Shown in pieces: positions 31,758 through 39,338 of a stretch of DNA of 41,047 nt. Numbering within the stretch: position 1 is the stretch's first letter; every line of letters starts with the position of its first letter. A program made the position numbers and the translations under genes. The notes beneath the pieces are model-generated. The model had not been told where the DNA came from and made no database searches. It saw nothing but the letters and a program-made list of their open reading frames with translations. Source of the stretch: Devosia sp. 66-14 (GTDB taxonomy: Bacteria; Pseudomonadota; Alphaproteobacteria; Rhizobiales; Devosiaceae); assembly GCA_001899085.1 (NCBI GenBank), contig MKVB01000001.1, positions 1,394,653 to 1,435,699 on the forward strand, written 5' to 3'.

Positions 31758-33111
31758 GATCAACGCTACTGCAATCAAGACCGTTTCGGTCATCGGCATG
31801 GGCTATATCGGCCTGCCGACCTGCGCCATTTTCGCCAGCCGCGACCTCGACGTCATCGGCATCGACGTCAACCCGGCAGTGGTCGAGAAGGTCAATCGCG
31901 GCGAGATCCACATCGTCGAGCCCGATCTCGACGGGCTGATCCAGAAGGTGGTGGCCAATGGCCGGCTGCGCGCCGCGACCACGCCGCAGCCCGCCGATGC
32001 CTTCGTCATCGCCGTGCCCACCCCGATCACCGAGGACCACAAGCCCGACATCAGCTACGTGCTGTCGGCGGCGCAGTCGATCGCGCCGGTGCTGAAGCGC
32101 GGCGACCTGGTGGTGCTGGAATCGACCTCGCCGGTCGGCACCACCCGCAAGATGACGGCGCTGCTCGCCGAGCTTCGCCCCGACCTCAGGTTCCCCAACG
32201 CCCATGGCGAGGATGCCGACGTGCTGGTGGCCTACAGCCCCGAGCGCGTGCTGCCGGGCAAGGTGCTGAGCGAACTGATCAACAATGACCGCTCTATCGG
32301 CGGGCTCTCTAGGCGCTCCTCGGCCCGCACGGTGGAACTCTACTCCACCTTCGTCGGTGGCGACCTGTTCATCACCTCGGCCGAAAGCGCCGAGCTGGTG
32401 AAGCTGACCGAAAACGCCTTCCGCGACGTCAACATCGCCTTCGCCAACGAGCTGGCGGCAGTCTGCCAGGATCTGAGCCTCAATGTCTGGGAAGTGATCG
32501 AGCTGGCCAACCGCCATCCGCGCGTCAACATCCTGCAGCCGGGCCCGGGCGTCGGCGGCCACTGCATCGCGGTCGACCCCTATTTCATCATCGATGCCGC
32601 CCCCGACAGCACGAGGCTGATGAGTTCGGCCCGCCGCATCAACTCCGACCGGCCCTTCGCCGTGGTGCGCGAGATCGAAGCGGTGCTCGATCCCACCCGG
32701 CAGCAGACGGTTGCCTGCCTGGGGCTGAGCTTCAAGCCCAATATCGACGACGTGCGCGAGAGCCCGGCGGTCGAGGTGGTGAAACTCCTCGCCGACCTGC
32801 CCAATATCCGGCTGGTGGCCGCCGAGCCGCATATCCAGGCCCTGCCGCGCGAGCTCGACGGCAAGGGGATCGTCTTCACCGATGCGCTGAGTGCCATCGA
32901 CAAGGCCGATATCGTGGTGCTGCTGGTCGACCACCGGCAGTTCTCGCTGATCGACCCCGAGGCCCTCCGGGACAAGGAACTGGTCGATACCCGCGGCCTG
33001 TGGACCTGGCGCAAGGCCAGGAAGCCCGATGCCCGCATCGAGGGCAAAAAGGCCCGCGAGGACCGCCAGCGCGGCTTCCCGCTTCGCCGCGTCACGGACC
33101 GCGCCGCGTGA
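31750..33111 (+). CDS. wecC: UDP-N-acetyl-D-mannosamine dehydrogenase
   Basis: This 453-residue NAD-dependent enzyme oxidises UDP-ManNAc to UDP-ManNAcA in two steps. The N-terminal NAD fold opens VSVIGMGYIGLPTCAIFA, followed by FVIAVPTPI and VVLESTSPVGTT. Central LVKLTENAFRDVNIAFANEL and PGPGVGGHCIAVDPYF hold the catalytic Cys272, and the C-terminal UDP-binding domain starts at LGLSFKPNIDDVRESPA. The last 30 residues are unusually basic (KARKPDARIEGKKAREDR). It overlaps wecB by eight bases and the WecG-like gene by four, forming a compact three-gene unit for making and using ManNAcA. A related UDP-sugar dehydrogenase specificity is possible but less likely given WecB. Confidence 0.92.
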   Translation: MSEINATAIKTVSVIGMGYIGLPTCAIFASRDLDVIGIDVNPAVVEKVNRGEIHIVEPDLDGLIQKVVANGRLRAATTPQPADAFVIAVPTPITEDHKPDISYVLSAAQSIAPVLKRGDLVVLESTSPVGTTRKMTALLAELRPDLRFPNAHGEDADVLVAYSPERVLPGKVLSELINNDRSIGGLSRRSSARTVELYSTFVGGDLFITSAESAELVKLTENAFRDVNIAFANELAAVCQDLSLNVWEVIELANRHPRVNILQPGPGVGGHCIAVDPYFIIDAAPDSTRLMSSARRINSDRPFAVVREIEAVLDPTRQQTVACLGLSFKPNIDDVRESPAVEVVKLLADLPNIRLVAAEPHIQALPRELDGKGIVFTDALSAIDKADIVVLLVDHRQFSLIDPEALRDKELVDTRGLWTWRKARKPDARIEGKKAREDRQRGFPLRRVTDRAA

Positions 33112-33899
33112 GTACCGAACAACCGAGTTGGCGCGAGCACCCGCTGCTCGCCGCACGGCGCCGGGATTTCCTCGGCTCGCCCATCCATGTCGTGACCATG
33201 CCCGAGACGCTGGCCCTCGCCAACGAAGCGATGGCCCGTCGCCAGCCGCTGCACCACACCGTGGTCAATGTGGCCAAGCTCGTGAACATGAAGCAGAACG
33301 CCGAGCTGCGCGAAGACGTGGCCAGCGCCGACCTGATCAATGTCGATGGCGCCGGCGTCGTCTGGGGCGCCCGGCTCTGCGGCGTCGCAGTGCCCGAGCG
33401 GGTGGCCGGGGTCGACATCATGACCAACCTGTTTGCGCTGTGTGCCCGCAACGGCTATCGCCCGTACCTGCTGGGCGCCGAGGCGCACGTGCTGCAGGCG
33501 GTCGACATGCGGCTCGCCAAGGACCATCCCGAGCTGGTGGTCGCCGGCATGCATGACGGTTATTTCAAGCCCGAGGACGAGGCGGCAGTGGTCGAAGCGA
33601 TCAATGCCAGCAAGGCCGACTGCCTGTTCGTCGCCATGCCGACGCCCCGCAAGGAGCGGTTCCTCAAGCAGTATCGCGACGTCTTGACCCCGAGCTTCGT
33701 CATGGGCGTCGGCGGCAGCTTCGACGTCTATGGCGGCAAGGTCAGCCGCGCCCCGGTGCTGGTGCAGAAGCTCGGGCTCGAATGGCTGTTCCGCGTCGTC
33801 CAGGAACCGCGCCGCCTGTGGCGCCGCTACTATGAGACCAACACGGCTTATGTCGGCCTGCTCTGGCGCGAACTGCGCCAGCGTCGCCGCTCGGCATAA
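33108..33899 (+). CDS. wecG: WecG/TagA/CpsF family (GT26) glycosyltransferase
   Basis: This 263-residue transferase starts at GTG 33108, overlapping the wecC stop. GT26 signatures are VVNVAKLVNMKQNAELRE, ADLINVDGAGVVWGARL, PERVAGVDIMTNLFALC, LFVAMPTPRKERFL and MGVGGSFDVYGGKVSRAP. The family's membrane-targeting C-terminal tail follows (LGLEWLFRVVQEPRRLWRRY). WecG adds ManNAcA to GlcNAc-PP-lipid and TagA adds ManNAc, and the neighbouring wecB and wecC favour ManNAcA as donor. The gene symbol is by family and context. Here the acceptor lipid is probably made by the GumD/WcaJ-type transferase rather than WecA, unless a wecA lies outside the window. Confidence 0.87.
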   Translation: MSTEQPSWREHPLLAARRRDFLGSPIHVVTMPETLALANEAMARRQPLHHTVVNVAKLVNMKQNAELREDVASADLINVDGAGVVWGARLCGVAVPERVAGVDIMTNLFALCARNGYRPYLLGAEAHVLQAVDMRLAKDHPELVVAGMHDGYFKPEDEAAVVEAINASKADCLFVAMPTPRKERFLKQYRDVLTPSFVMGVGGSFDVYGGKVSRAPVLVQKLGLEWLFRVVQEPRRLWRRYYETNTAYVGLLWRELRQRRRSA

Positions 33900-33920
33900 T
33901 CCGCGAAGGTCTGGGGGAGC

Positions 33921-33953
33921 GAAGGGCCTGCCGCTGAAAGCGGGGGGCCCTTC
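33921..33953 (+). terminator. Probable terminator after the wecB-wecC-wecG unit
   Basis: Outer arms GAAGGGCC and GGCCCTTC enclose an inner CCGC-TGAAA-GCGG stem, giving a strong two-part hairpin 22 bases after the stop. The T-rich tract is poor (TGCTGTT), so termination may be partial. Confidence 0.55.
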
Positions 33954-34018
33954 TGCTGTTGCGAGACGGCCCACTGCTCGGCGTCGGCACCGGATGGTGG
34001 GCGCCGGCAGGCCGTAGT

Positions 34019-34399
34019 CTAGCGCCGCGGCGGCGCCTCGCTGAGCAGCTGGCGCATCGAGGCCATCACGGCTTCGTGGCGATAGGGTTTGCCGAAGAAC
34101 ACGCTGCCGTCCGGCATCTCGCTGATCTCCACCACCCGATGGCCGGAGGTGACGATGATCTGGATCGGCGGGAAGCGGTGCCTCACCGCGGCGGCCAGCT
34201 TCAGCCCGTCCATGCTGCCGGGCATGTCGATATCGGTGAACATGATGCGCACGCTCGGCTGTGCATCGAGCACGATGATCGCCTGGTCGGCATTGGCCGC
34301 CTCGAACACCACGAACCCCTCGCGCTCGAGCTGATCGGCGATGTCCATCCGGATCAGCGCTTCATCTTCGACAACCAGCACTGATACAGCGTTCGTCAC
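34019..34399 (-). CDS. Single-domain response regulator
   Basis: This 126-residue stand-alone receiver is read away from the hydrolase-PAS kinase pair. VLVVEDEALIRMDIA gives the acidic pair, FTDIDMPG the phospho-acceptor Asp56, and FFGKPYR Lys104. I chose GTG 34399, with AGAGGTG about eight bases upstream; the open frame extends left in sequence that does not look like receiver. No output domain follows. Its divergent position next to a PAS histidine kinase suggests that it is the kinase's partner. It is a paralogue of the receiver at 14111-14470. Confidence 0.82.
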   Translation of the reverse strand: MTNAVSVLVVEDEALIRMDIADQLEREGFVVFEAANADQAIIVLDAQPSVRIMFTDIDMPGSMDGLKLAAAVRHRFPPIQIIVTSGHRVVEISEMPDGSVFFGKPYRHEAVMASMRQLLSEAPPRR

Positions 34400-34561
34400 G
34401 GCAACACCTCTGATGGGCAGGTGACGATCAACTCCCGGCGGCCCCGATCGATCCGTATGGCGCAAAAGACGTGAACACAATGACTTGCGCGCCGGCGTGA
34501 TCCTTTTGGCCTGCCCTGCGTTAAGGCTGCAACGCCCAGCCGCCCTCGAGTCGGAGCCTCA

Positions 34562-35350
34562 ATGACTGTTATTACCCGCAATCATGTCGTAACGGCCGGA
34601 GCCGGCCATCGGCCCATGATTTTCGCGCATGGCTTCGGCTGCGACCAGAACATGTGGCGCCTCGTCGCGCCGGCTTTCGAGGCCGACCATCTCACGGTGC
34701 TGTTCGATCACGTCGGTGCGGGCAGGTCGGACCTTGCCGCTTATGATGCCGGCAAATATTCCAGCCTCGACGGCTATGCCGACGATCTGGTCGAGATCGG
34801 TCGGGCGCTCGACGTCACCGGCGGCGTGTTCGTCGGCCATTCGGTCAGCGCCATGATCGGCGTTCTGGCCTCGCTCAAGGCGCCCGAGTTGTTCGAGAGC
34901 CTGGTGCTGGTCGGGCCCTCGCCCCGCTATATCGACGCCGAAGGCTATTTTGGCGGCTTCACCGCCGCACAGATCGAAGAACTGCTGGCGTCGCTGGCCG
35001 ACAACCATATGGGCTGGTCGGCGGCCATGGCCCCAGCCATCATGGGCAATGCCGATCGGCCGGAGCTGGGCGAGGAGCTGACCAACAGCTTCTGCCGCAC
35101 CGACCCGGCAATCGCCCGGCAATTCGCCCGCACCACCTTTACGGCCGACAATCGCGCCGATCTCGGCCGGGTGACGGCCCGCACGCTGATTCTGCAATGC
35201 AGCGACGACATCATCGCGCCCGAGGCGGTGGGCGCCTATGTGCGCGACAATATCCCGGGCAGCGAAATGAAGGTCCTCAGGGCCACCGGCCATTGCCCCA
35301 ACCTCAGCGCGCCGGCCGAAGTGATCGCCGCGATCCGGGATTTCATCTGA
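34562..35350 (+). CDS. RsbQ/KAI2-like alpha/beta hydrolase
   Basis: This 262-residue hydrolase is close in pattern to Bacillus RsbQ and to the plant hormone receptors D14 and KAI2. FAHGFGCDQNMWR forms the oxyanion region, VGHSVSAMIG holds nucleophile Ser94, LQCSDDIIAPEAVG the catalytic Asp (215 or 216), and RATGHCPNLSAP His244. A four-helix lid segment lies between about 125 and 185. No signal peptide is present. In Bacillus, RsbQ activates the PAS-containing phosphatase RsbP, presumably by making or delivering a small molecule to the PAS domain. Here the next gene, three bases on, encodes a PAS histidine kinase, so the same logic probably controls a two-component pathway. Confidence 0.9.
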   Translation: MTVITRNHVVTAGAGHRPMIFAHGFGCDQNMWRLVAPAFEADHLTVLFDHVGAGRSDLAAYDAGKYSSLDGYADDLVEIGRALDVTGGVFVGHSVSAMIGVLASLKAPELFESLVLVGPSPRYIDAEGYFGGFTAAQIEELLASLADNHMGWSAAMAPAIMGNADRPELGEELTNSFCRTDPAIARQFARTTFTADNRADLGRVTARTLILQCSDDIIAPEAVGAYVRDNIPGSEMKVLRATGHCPNLSAPAEVIAAIRDFI

Positions 35351-35353
35351 GCG

Positions 35354-36487
35354 ATGCCAGGAACGGCAGACGACGACCTCGTGGATCTCTACGAGAACGC
35401 CCCGTGCGGCTATCTCTCGCTCGGGCCCGATGGGCGGATCGTCAGATCCAACCAGACCCTCTCGGGCTGGCTGGGGCTGGGTCCCGAGCAGCTGCGCGGC
35501 AAGCGCCTGCGCGACCTGCTCAGCATTGCCGGCCAGATCTTTTACGAGACCCATTTCGCGCCCCTGCTGCGCATGCAGGGCTTTTTCGACGAGGTGGCGC
35601 TCGACCTGGTGCGGGCCGATGGCAAGCCGCTGCACGTCCTCGCCAATGCAGCCGAGCGCCGCGATGCCGAGGGCGAGCTGCTGTTCACCCGGGTGACACT
35701 GTTTCGCGCCACCGAGCGACGCCGCTATGAACGCGAGCTGGTCGATGCCACCGAAACGGCGCAGGCCGAATCCCGCCTGTCGAGGGGGCAACTGCTCGCC
35801 GAACACGAGACGGCGGAACTGCGCGAGCAGTTCATCGCCGTGCTCGGGCACGACCTGCGCAACCCGCTGGCCGCGATCGATGGCGGCACCAACCTCCTGA
35901 TGCGCGAACCGCAAAGCGAGAAATCGCAGCGCGTCATCGGGCTGATCCGCGGCAGCGTGCTGCGCATGAGCGGGCTCATCGACAATGTCATGGATTTCGC
36001 CCGCGGCCGGCTGGGCGGCGGGCTGCAGCTCAACCGCAGCAGCAAACCCCTGGCGCTCACCCTGGAGCAGGTGGTGGGCGAGTTGCAGACCAGCTACCCC
36101 GAGCGCCGCATCGAGCTCAACGTCGATCCCGCCGCCCAGCTCGCTGCCGATCATGCACGGCTGGCCCAGATGTTTTCCAACCTGCTGGCCAATGCCATCA
36201 CCCACGGGGCGATCGATCAGCCGGTGCGGGTCGACGCGGTGCTGGGCCCGGGCGGACTGCAGCTGGCGGTGGTCAATGCCGGCCCGGCCATCCCGCCGGC
36301 AGCGATGCAGCAGCTGTTCCAGCCATTCTATCGCTCCAACCCGCACTCGCGGGTGCAGGGCCTGGGGCTCGGGCTCTACATCGCCTCGCAGATCGCCGAG
36401 GCACATGGCGGGCGGCTCGACGTGACATCCGACGCGACCGAAACACGCTTCACCTTCCGCATGCCGCTGTCGGACGGGCCGGCCTGA
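35354..36487 (+). CDS. PAS-domain histidine kinase paired with the RsbQ-like hydrolase
   Basis: This 377-residue soluble kinase has an N-terminal PAS domain (about 8-125) with ENAPCGYLSLGPDGRIVRSN, YETHFAPLLRMQGFFDEVAL and DLVRADGKPLHVLANA, a PAS subtype seen in proteins associated with RsbQ-like hydrolases. A short coiled coil (about 124-158) leads to HisKA with AVLGHDLRNPLAAI (phospho-His166). The ATPase domain has N-box SNLLANAITHG and G-box GLGLGLYIASQIAEAHGG. It starts three bases after the hydrolase stop, so the pair is co-translated. No periplasmic or membrane part is present, so the signal is intracellular. The likely partner is the divergent receiver at 34019. Confidence 0.9.
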   Translation: MPGTADDDLVDLYENAPCGYLSLGPDGRIVRSNQTLSGWLGLGPEQLRGKRLRDLLSIAGQIFYETHFAPLLRMQGFFDEVALDLVRADGKPLHVLANAAERRDAEGELLFTRVTLFRATERRRYERELVDATETAQAESRLSRGQLLAEHETAELREQFIAVLGHDLRNPLAAIDGGTNLLMREPQSEKSQRVIGLIRGSVLRMSGLIDNVMDFARGRLGGGLQLNRSSKPLALTLEQVVGELQTSYPERRIELNVDPAAQLAADHARLAQMFSNLLANAITHGAIDQPVRVDAVLGPGGLQLAVVNAGPAIPPAAMQQLFQPFYRSNPHSRVQGLGLGLYIASQIAEAHGGRLDVTSDATETRFTFRMPLSDGPA

Positions 36488-36576
36488 GCCGAACGGCTGG
36501 CCCCCTGCCTCCTCTCGAAGCTACGCTGAAGCCAAGTTTGGCCTTCTCCCCTGCCAAAGCGGGGCGGCGGCCAGCC

Positions 36577-37470
36577 TCACCCACGCGCTCGCAGCGCTTC
36601 CACAATCAGCGAGAATGCCGGCGAGTTCTGCCGGCGGCTGGGGTAGTAGAGGTAGTAGCCGGCGAATTTCGGCGACCAATCATCGAGCACCTGCACCAGC
36701 CGGCCCGAGGCGATCTGCGCCTCGACGATGTTCTCGGGCAGATAGGCGATGCCGTAGCCGCCGAGCGCCGCGTCGACCTGGGCGTAGGAGGTATTGAAGG
36801 TGAGCTGTCCATCCACCCGGACGCGCAGTTCGCGGCCGTCTCTGGCGAACTCCCAGGCATAGAGCCCGCCCGAGCGGATCTGCCGCTGGTTGATGCAGAA
36901 ATGATTGACCAGCTCCTGCGGATGCCGCGGGACTCGATGGCGAGCGAAATAGTCCGGCGAGGCGACGGCGACAAGTCGCCAGTCCGGGCCGATGCGCACC
37001 GCGATCATATCCTTGTCGAGACTCTCGCCCAGCCGCACCCCGGCGTCGAAGCGTTCCTCGACGATATTGCGAAAACCGTTATCGCTGTTGAGCTCCAGCC
37101 GGATGTCGGGATAGTCGCGCATCAAGTGCCTCAGCTTCGGCCACACCACGGTTTCGAGCGCATGGTCGGACAGGGTGATCCGGATCGTCCCTGACGGTTT
37201 GTCGCGGATCGCCATCAGCGCGTCGATGTCGGTTTCCAGCCCGGTGATGCGCGGCGCCAGTGCCTGCAGCAGCCGCTCACCCGCCTCGGTGGGAGCCACC
37301 GAGCGGGTGGTGCGCGTCAGCAGGCGAAGACCCATCCGCGCTTCGAGCTGCTTGATCGCCTGGCTCAGCGTCGGCTGCGAAGTACCCAGCCGCGCGGCGG
37401 CCCGCGTGAAGCTGCGCTCCTCGGCCACGGCGAGAAACCACAGCATGTCGGTCAGGTCGCGCCGCTGCAT
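36577..37470 (-). CDS. LysR-family transcriptional regulator
   Basis: This 297-residue LysR regulator starts at ATG 37470 with GGAGATG upstream. The N-terminal winged helix-turn-helix runs MLWFLAVAEERSFTRAAARL then SQPTLSQAIKQLEARMGLRL. The effector domain begins near GTIRITLSDHALETVV and includes a typical VAVASPDYFARH. It is divergent from the MFS gene to its right, the classic LysR arrangement, so that exporter and the cyclophilin-like gene are its probable targets. The effector is unknown. Confidence 0.9.
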   Translation of the reverse strand: MQRRDLTDMLWFLAVAEERSFTRAAARLGTSQPTLSQAIKQLEARMGLRLLTRTTRSVAPTEAGERLLQALAPRITGLETDIDALMAIRDKPSGTIRITLSDHALETVVWPKLRHLMRDYPDIRLELNSDNGFRNIVEERFDAGVRLGESLDKDMIAVRIGPDWRLVAVASPDYFARHRVPRHPQELVNHFCINQRQIRSGGLYAWEFARDGRELRVRVDGQLTFNTSYAQVDAALGGYGIAYLPENIVEAQIASGRLVQVLDDWSPKFAGYYLYYPSRRQNSPAFSLIVEALRARG

Positions 37471-37559
37471 CGGGCATCTCCGATTGATATTGAAAACCGA
37501 TAAGTCCATGTGAATTACAACGGATAATCCAAGGAGTCAGCCGGCCTTATGGTACCGGC

Positions 37560-38894
37560 ATGGCGAAACCCGCTCCACCCAACCGGCCAATGACCCGCGA
37601 GATGTTCTGGGAACGCGCCCTCAGCGGCGGGCTCGGCGCGCAGTTCGACTGGCTGGCCGCCGCCACCGTGCTCGCCTCCACCCGGAATGCCCCGATGCCA
37701 GTACCAGCAGACGCGCCCACCCTGCCCCGCAGCCGCACCGCCTGGGGCGCGGTGGTCGCCATGTCGCTGATGACCTTCGTTCTCATCGCGTCGGAATTCA
37801 TGCCGGTGAGCCTGCTCACCCCGATTGCCGCAGATCTCGCTATCACCGAGGGTCAGGCCGGCCAGACCATTGCCATCTCCGGTCTGTTTGCCGTGCTGAC
37901 CAGCCTGTTCGGCAATGGTCTGCTGGCCCGGTTCGATCGTCGGCTGGTGGTGCTCGGCTACACTGCGGCGTTGGTGGTTTCCGGGCTGGTGGTGACCTTG
38001 GCACCGGATGGGCTGGTGTTCATGCTGGGGCGTGCCCTGGTCGGGGTGGCGATCGGCGGCTTCTGGTCGCTCTCGACCGCCATTCTCGCGCGGCTGTCGA
38101 TGCCGGCCGACCTGCCCAGGGCGCTCGCTATGCTGCAGGGCGGCACCGCCCTTGCTGCGGTGATCGCCGCGCCGCTCGGCAGTTTTCTCGGCGGGCTGGT
38201 GGGCTGGCGGGGCGCCTTCGCCATCGTCGTGCCGATCGGGCTGGTCGGCCTCGTCTGGCAGTGGCGGGTGCTGCCACCGATGGCGCCCGAGCAACAGGTT
38301 TCGGCCCGCCGGATGCTCGGCCTTCTGCGCTCGCCTGCCGTCGCCATCGGCATGGCGGCCACCGCGCTGGCCTTCATGGGACAGTTCGCGCTCTCGACCT
38401 ACCTGCGTCCCTTCCTCGAACTGGTGACCGGCCTCGATGTCAACGCGCTGTCGCTGGTCCTGCTCGGACTCGGCCTCGGCGGTTTGCTGGGCACGGCGCT
38501 GGCCGGCTGGTTGATGCGCCAATACCTGAAGCCCGTCCTGGTCGCCGCGCCGGCGCTCCTTGCGGTGCTGGCCCTGCTGCTGATCCCGGTGGGGCAGATC
38601 CCGGCCGCCACGGCGGTGCTGCTCATCGTCTGGGGCGTGCTGACCACGCCGATCCCCGTCGCCTGGGGCACCTGGATGACCCGCGTCATTCCGGGCGAAC
38701 TCGAAGCCGGCGGCGGCCTGCAGGTGGCGCTCATCCAGGTGGCGATTACCCTGGGCGCGTTCGGCGGCGGCGTACTGTTCGATACGGCCGGCTGGTGGGC
38801 GCCGTTCGTGCTCGCCGCCCTGCTGCTAGCGGCTGCGGCGCTCCTTGCCGCAAAGGCGGCCGCCAACCCCCAACTGCGCATGGGTGCGGTATGA
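37560..38894 (+). CDS. MFS transporter (DHA1/AraJ-like exporter)
   Basis: The open frame is 444 residues; the transporter proper begins near residue 60 and has twelve helices. FVLIASEFMPVSLLTPIAAD is typical of AraJ-type sugar or drug exporters in helix 1, LLARFDRRLVVLGY is the loop 2-3 motif A region, and GRALVGVAIGGFWSLSTAIL is helix 4. The start is uncertain. ATG 37560 gives a 45-residue hydrophilic extension with coding-like third positions, while ATG 37695 gives a 399-residue protein of usual family length. It faces a LysR gene and overlaps the following gene by four bases. The likely role is efflux of a small compound sensed by the LysR protein. Confidence 0.82.
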   Translation: MAKPAPPNRPMTREMFWERALSGGLGAQFDWLAAATVLASTRNAPMPVPADAPTLPRSRTAWGAVVAMSLMTFVLIASEFMPVSLLTPIAADLAITEGQAGQTIAISGLFAVLTSLFGNGLLARFDRRLVVLGYTAALVVSGLVVTLAPDGLVFMLGRALVGVAIGGFWSLSTAILARLSMPADLPRALAMLQGGTALAAVIAAPLGSFLGGLVGWRGAFAIVVPIGLVGLVWQWRVLPPMAPEQQVSARRMLGLLRSPAVAIGMAATALAFMGQFALSTYLRPFLELVTGLDVNALSLVLLGLGLGGLLGTALAGWLMRQYLKPVLVAAPALLAVLALLLIPVGQIPAATAVLLIVWGVLTTPIPVAWGTWMTRVIPGELEAGGGLQVALIQVAITLGAFGGGVLFDTAGWWAPFVLAALLLAAAALLAAKAAANPQLRMGAV

Positions 38895-39328
38895 TCGGGC
38901 GGCGCGAGGTGCTTGGCGGGCTCGTGCTCGGGGCGCTGCAGCCGGCCGTTGCCCGGGCGCAGGACGGAGAAATGAAAATGAGAATTCGCATCGCGTTTGG
39001 CACCCTGAGTTTCACCGCGACGCTCGAGGACGACAACGCCTCGGCCCGTGAACTGGCGACGATGCTGCCGCTCGAGCTGACCATCTCGGATTTCGGCGGC
39101 AACGAGAAAATCGCCTATCTGCCGAGGAAGCTCACCGCGCTGGTGCGCGGCCCGATCTCCGACGCCGCCCCGGGAGACCTTTGCTATTACGTGCCATGGG
39201 GCAATCTGGCGTTCTTCCACGGTAGCTACGAGAGCACCCGCTATCTGGTTCGGCTCGGTCGGCTCGATGACGGCGTGGCGCCGTTGCTGGTGCGGGGCGA
39301 GTTCCCGCTACGGATCGAGAGGATTTGA
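38891..39328 (+). CDS. Tat-exported cyclophilin-like fold protein
   Basis: This 145-residue protein starts at ATG 38891, overlapping the MFS stop. GRREVLGGLVLGALQPAVARA is a short twin-arginine signal with cleavage near VARAQ. The mature part matches the small bacterial cyclophilin-like family: RIRIAFGTLSFTATLEDDNA, ATMLPLELTISDFGGNEKIA and PGDLCYYVPWGNLAFFHGSY. These share the cyclophilin barrel but usually lack prolyl-isomerase residues; the function is unknown. It is co-expressed with the exporter under presumed LysR control. Its stop is ten bases from that of the convergent flippase gene. Confidence 0.82.
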   Translation: MIGRREVLGGLVLGALQPAVARAQDGEMKMRIRIAFGTLSFTATLEDDNASARELATMLPLELTISDFGGNEKIAYLPRKLTALVRGPISDAAPGDLCYYVPWGNLAFFHGSYESTRYLVRLGRLDDGVAPLLVRGEFPLRIERI

Positions 39329-39338
39329 GCGGCCCCCT

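Noticed and set aside
31636-33156. Minus-strand frame of about 506 codons opposite wecC
   Set aside because: It is a shadow of wecC, whose catalytic motifs are intact on the plus strand.
35354-36487. Calling the RsbQ partner an RsbP-type phosphatase
   Set aside because: The C-terminal half has HisKA and HATPase boxes (phospho-His166, N-box, G-box), not PP2C motifs.
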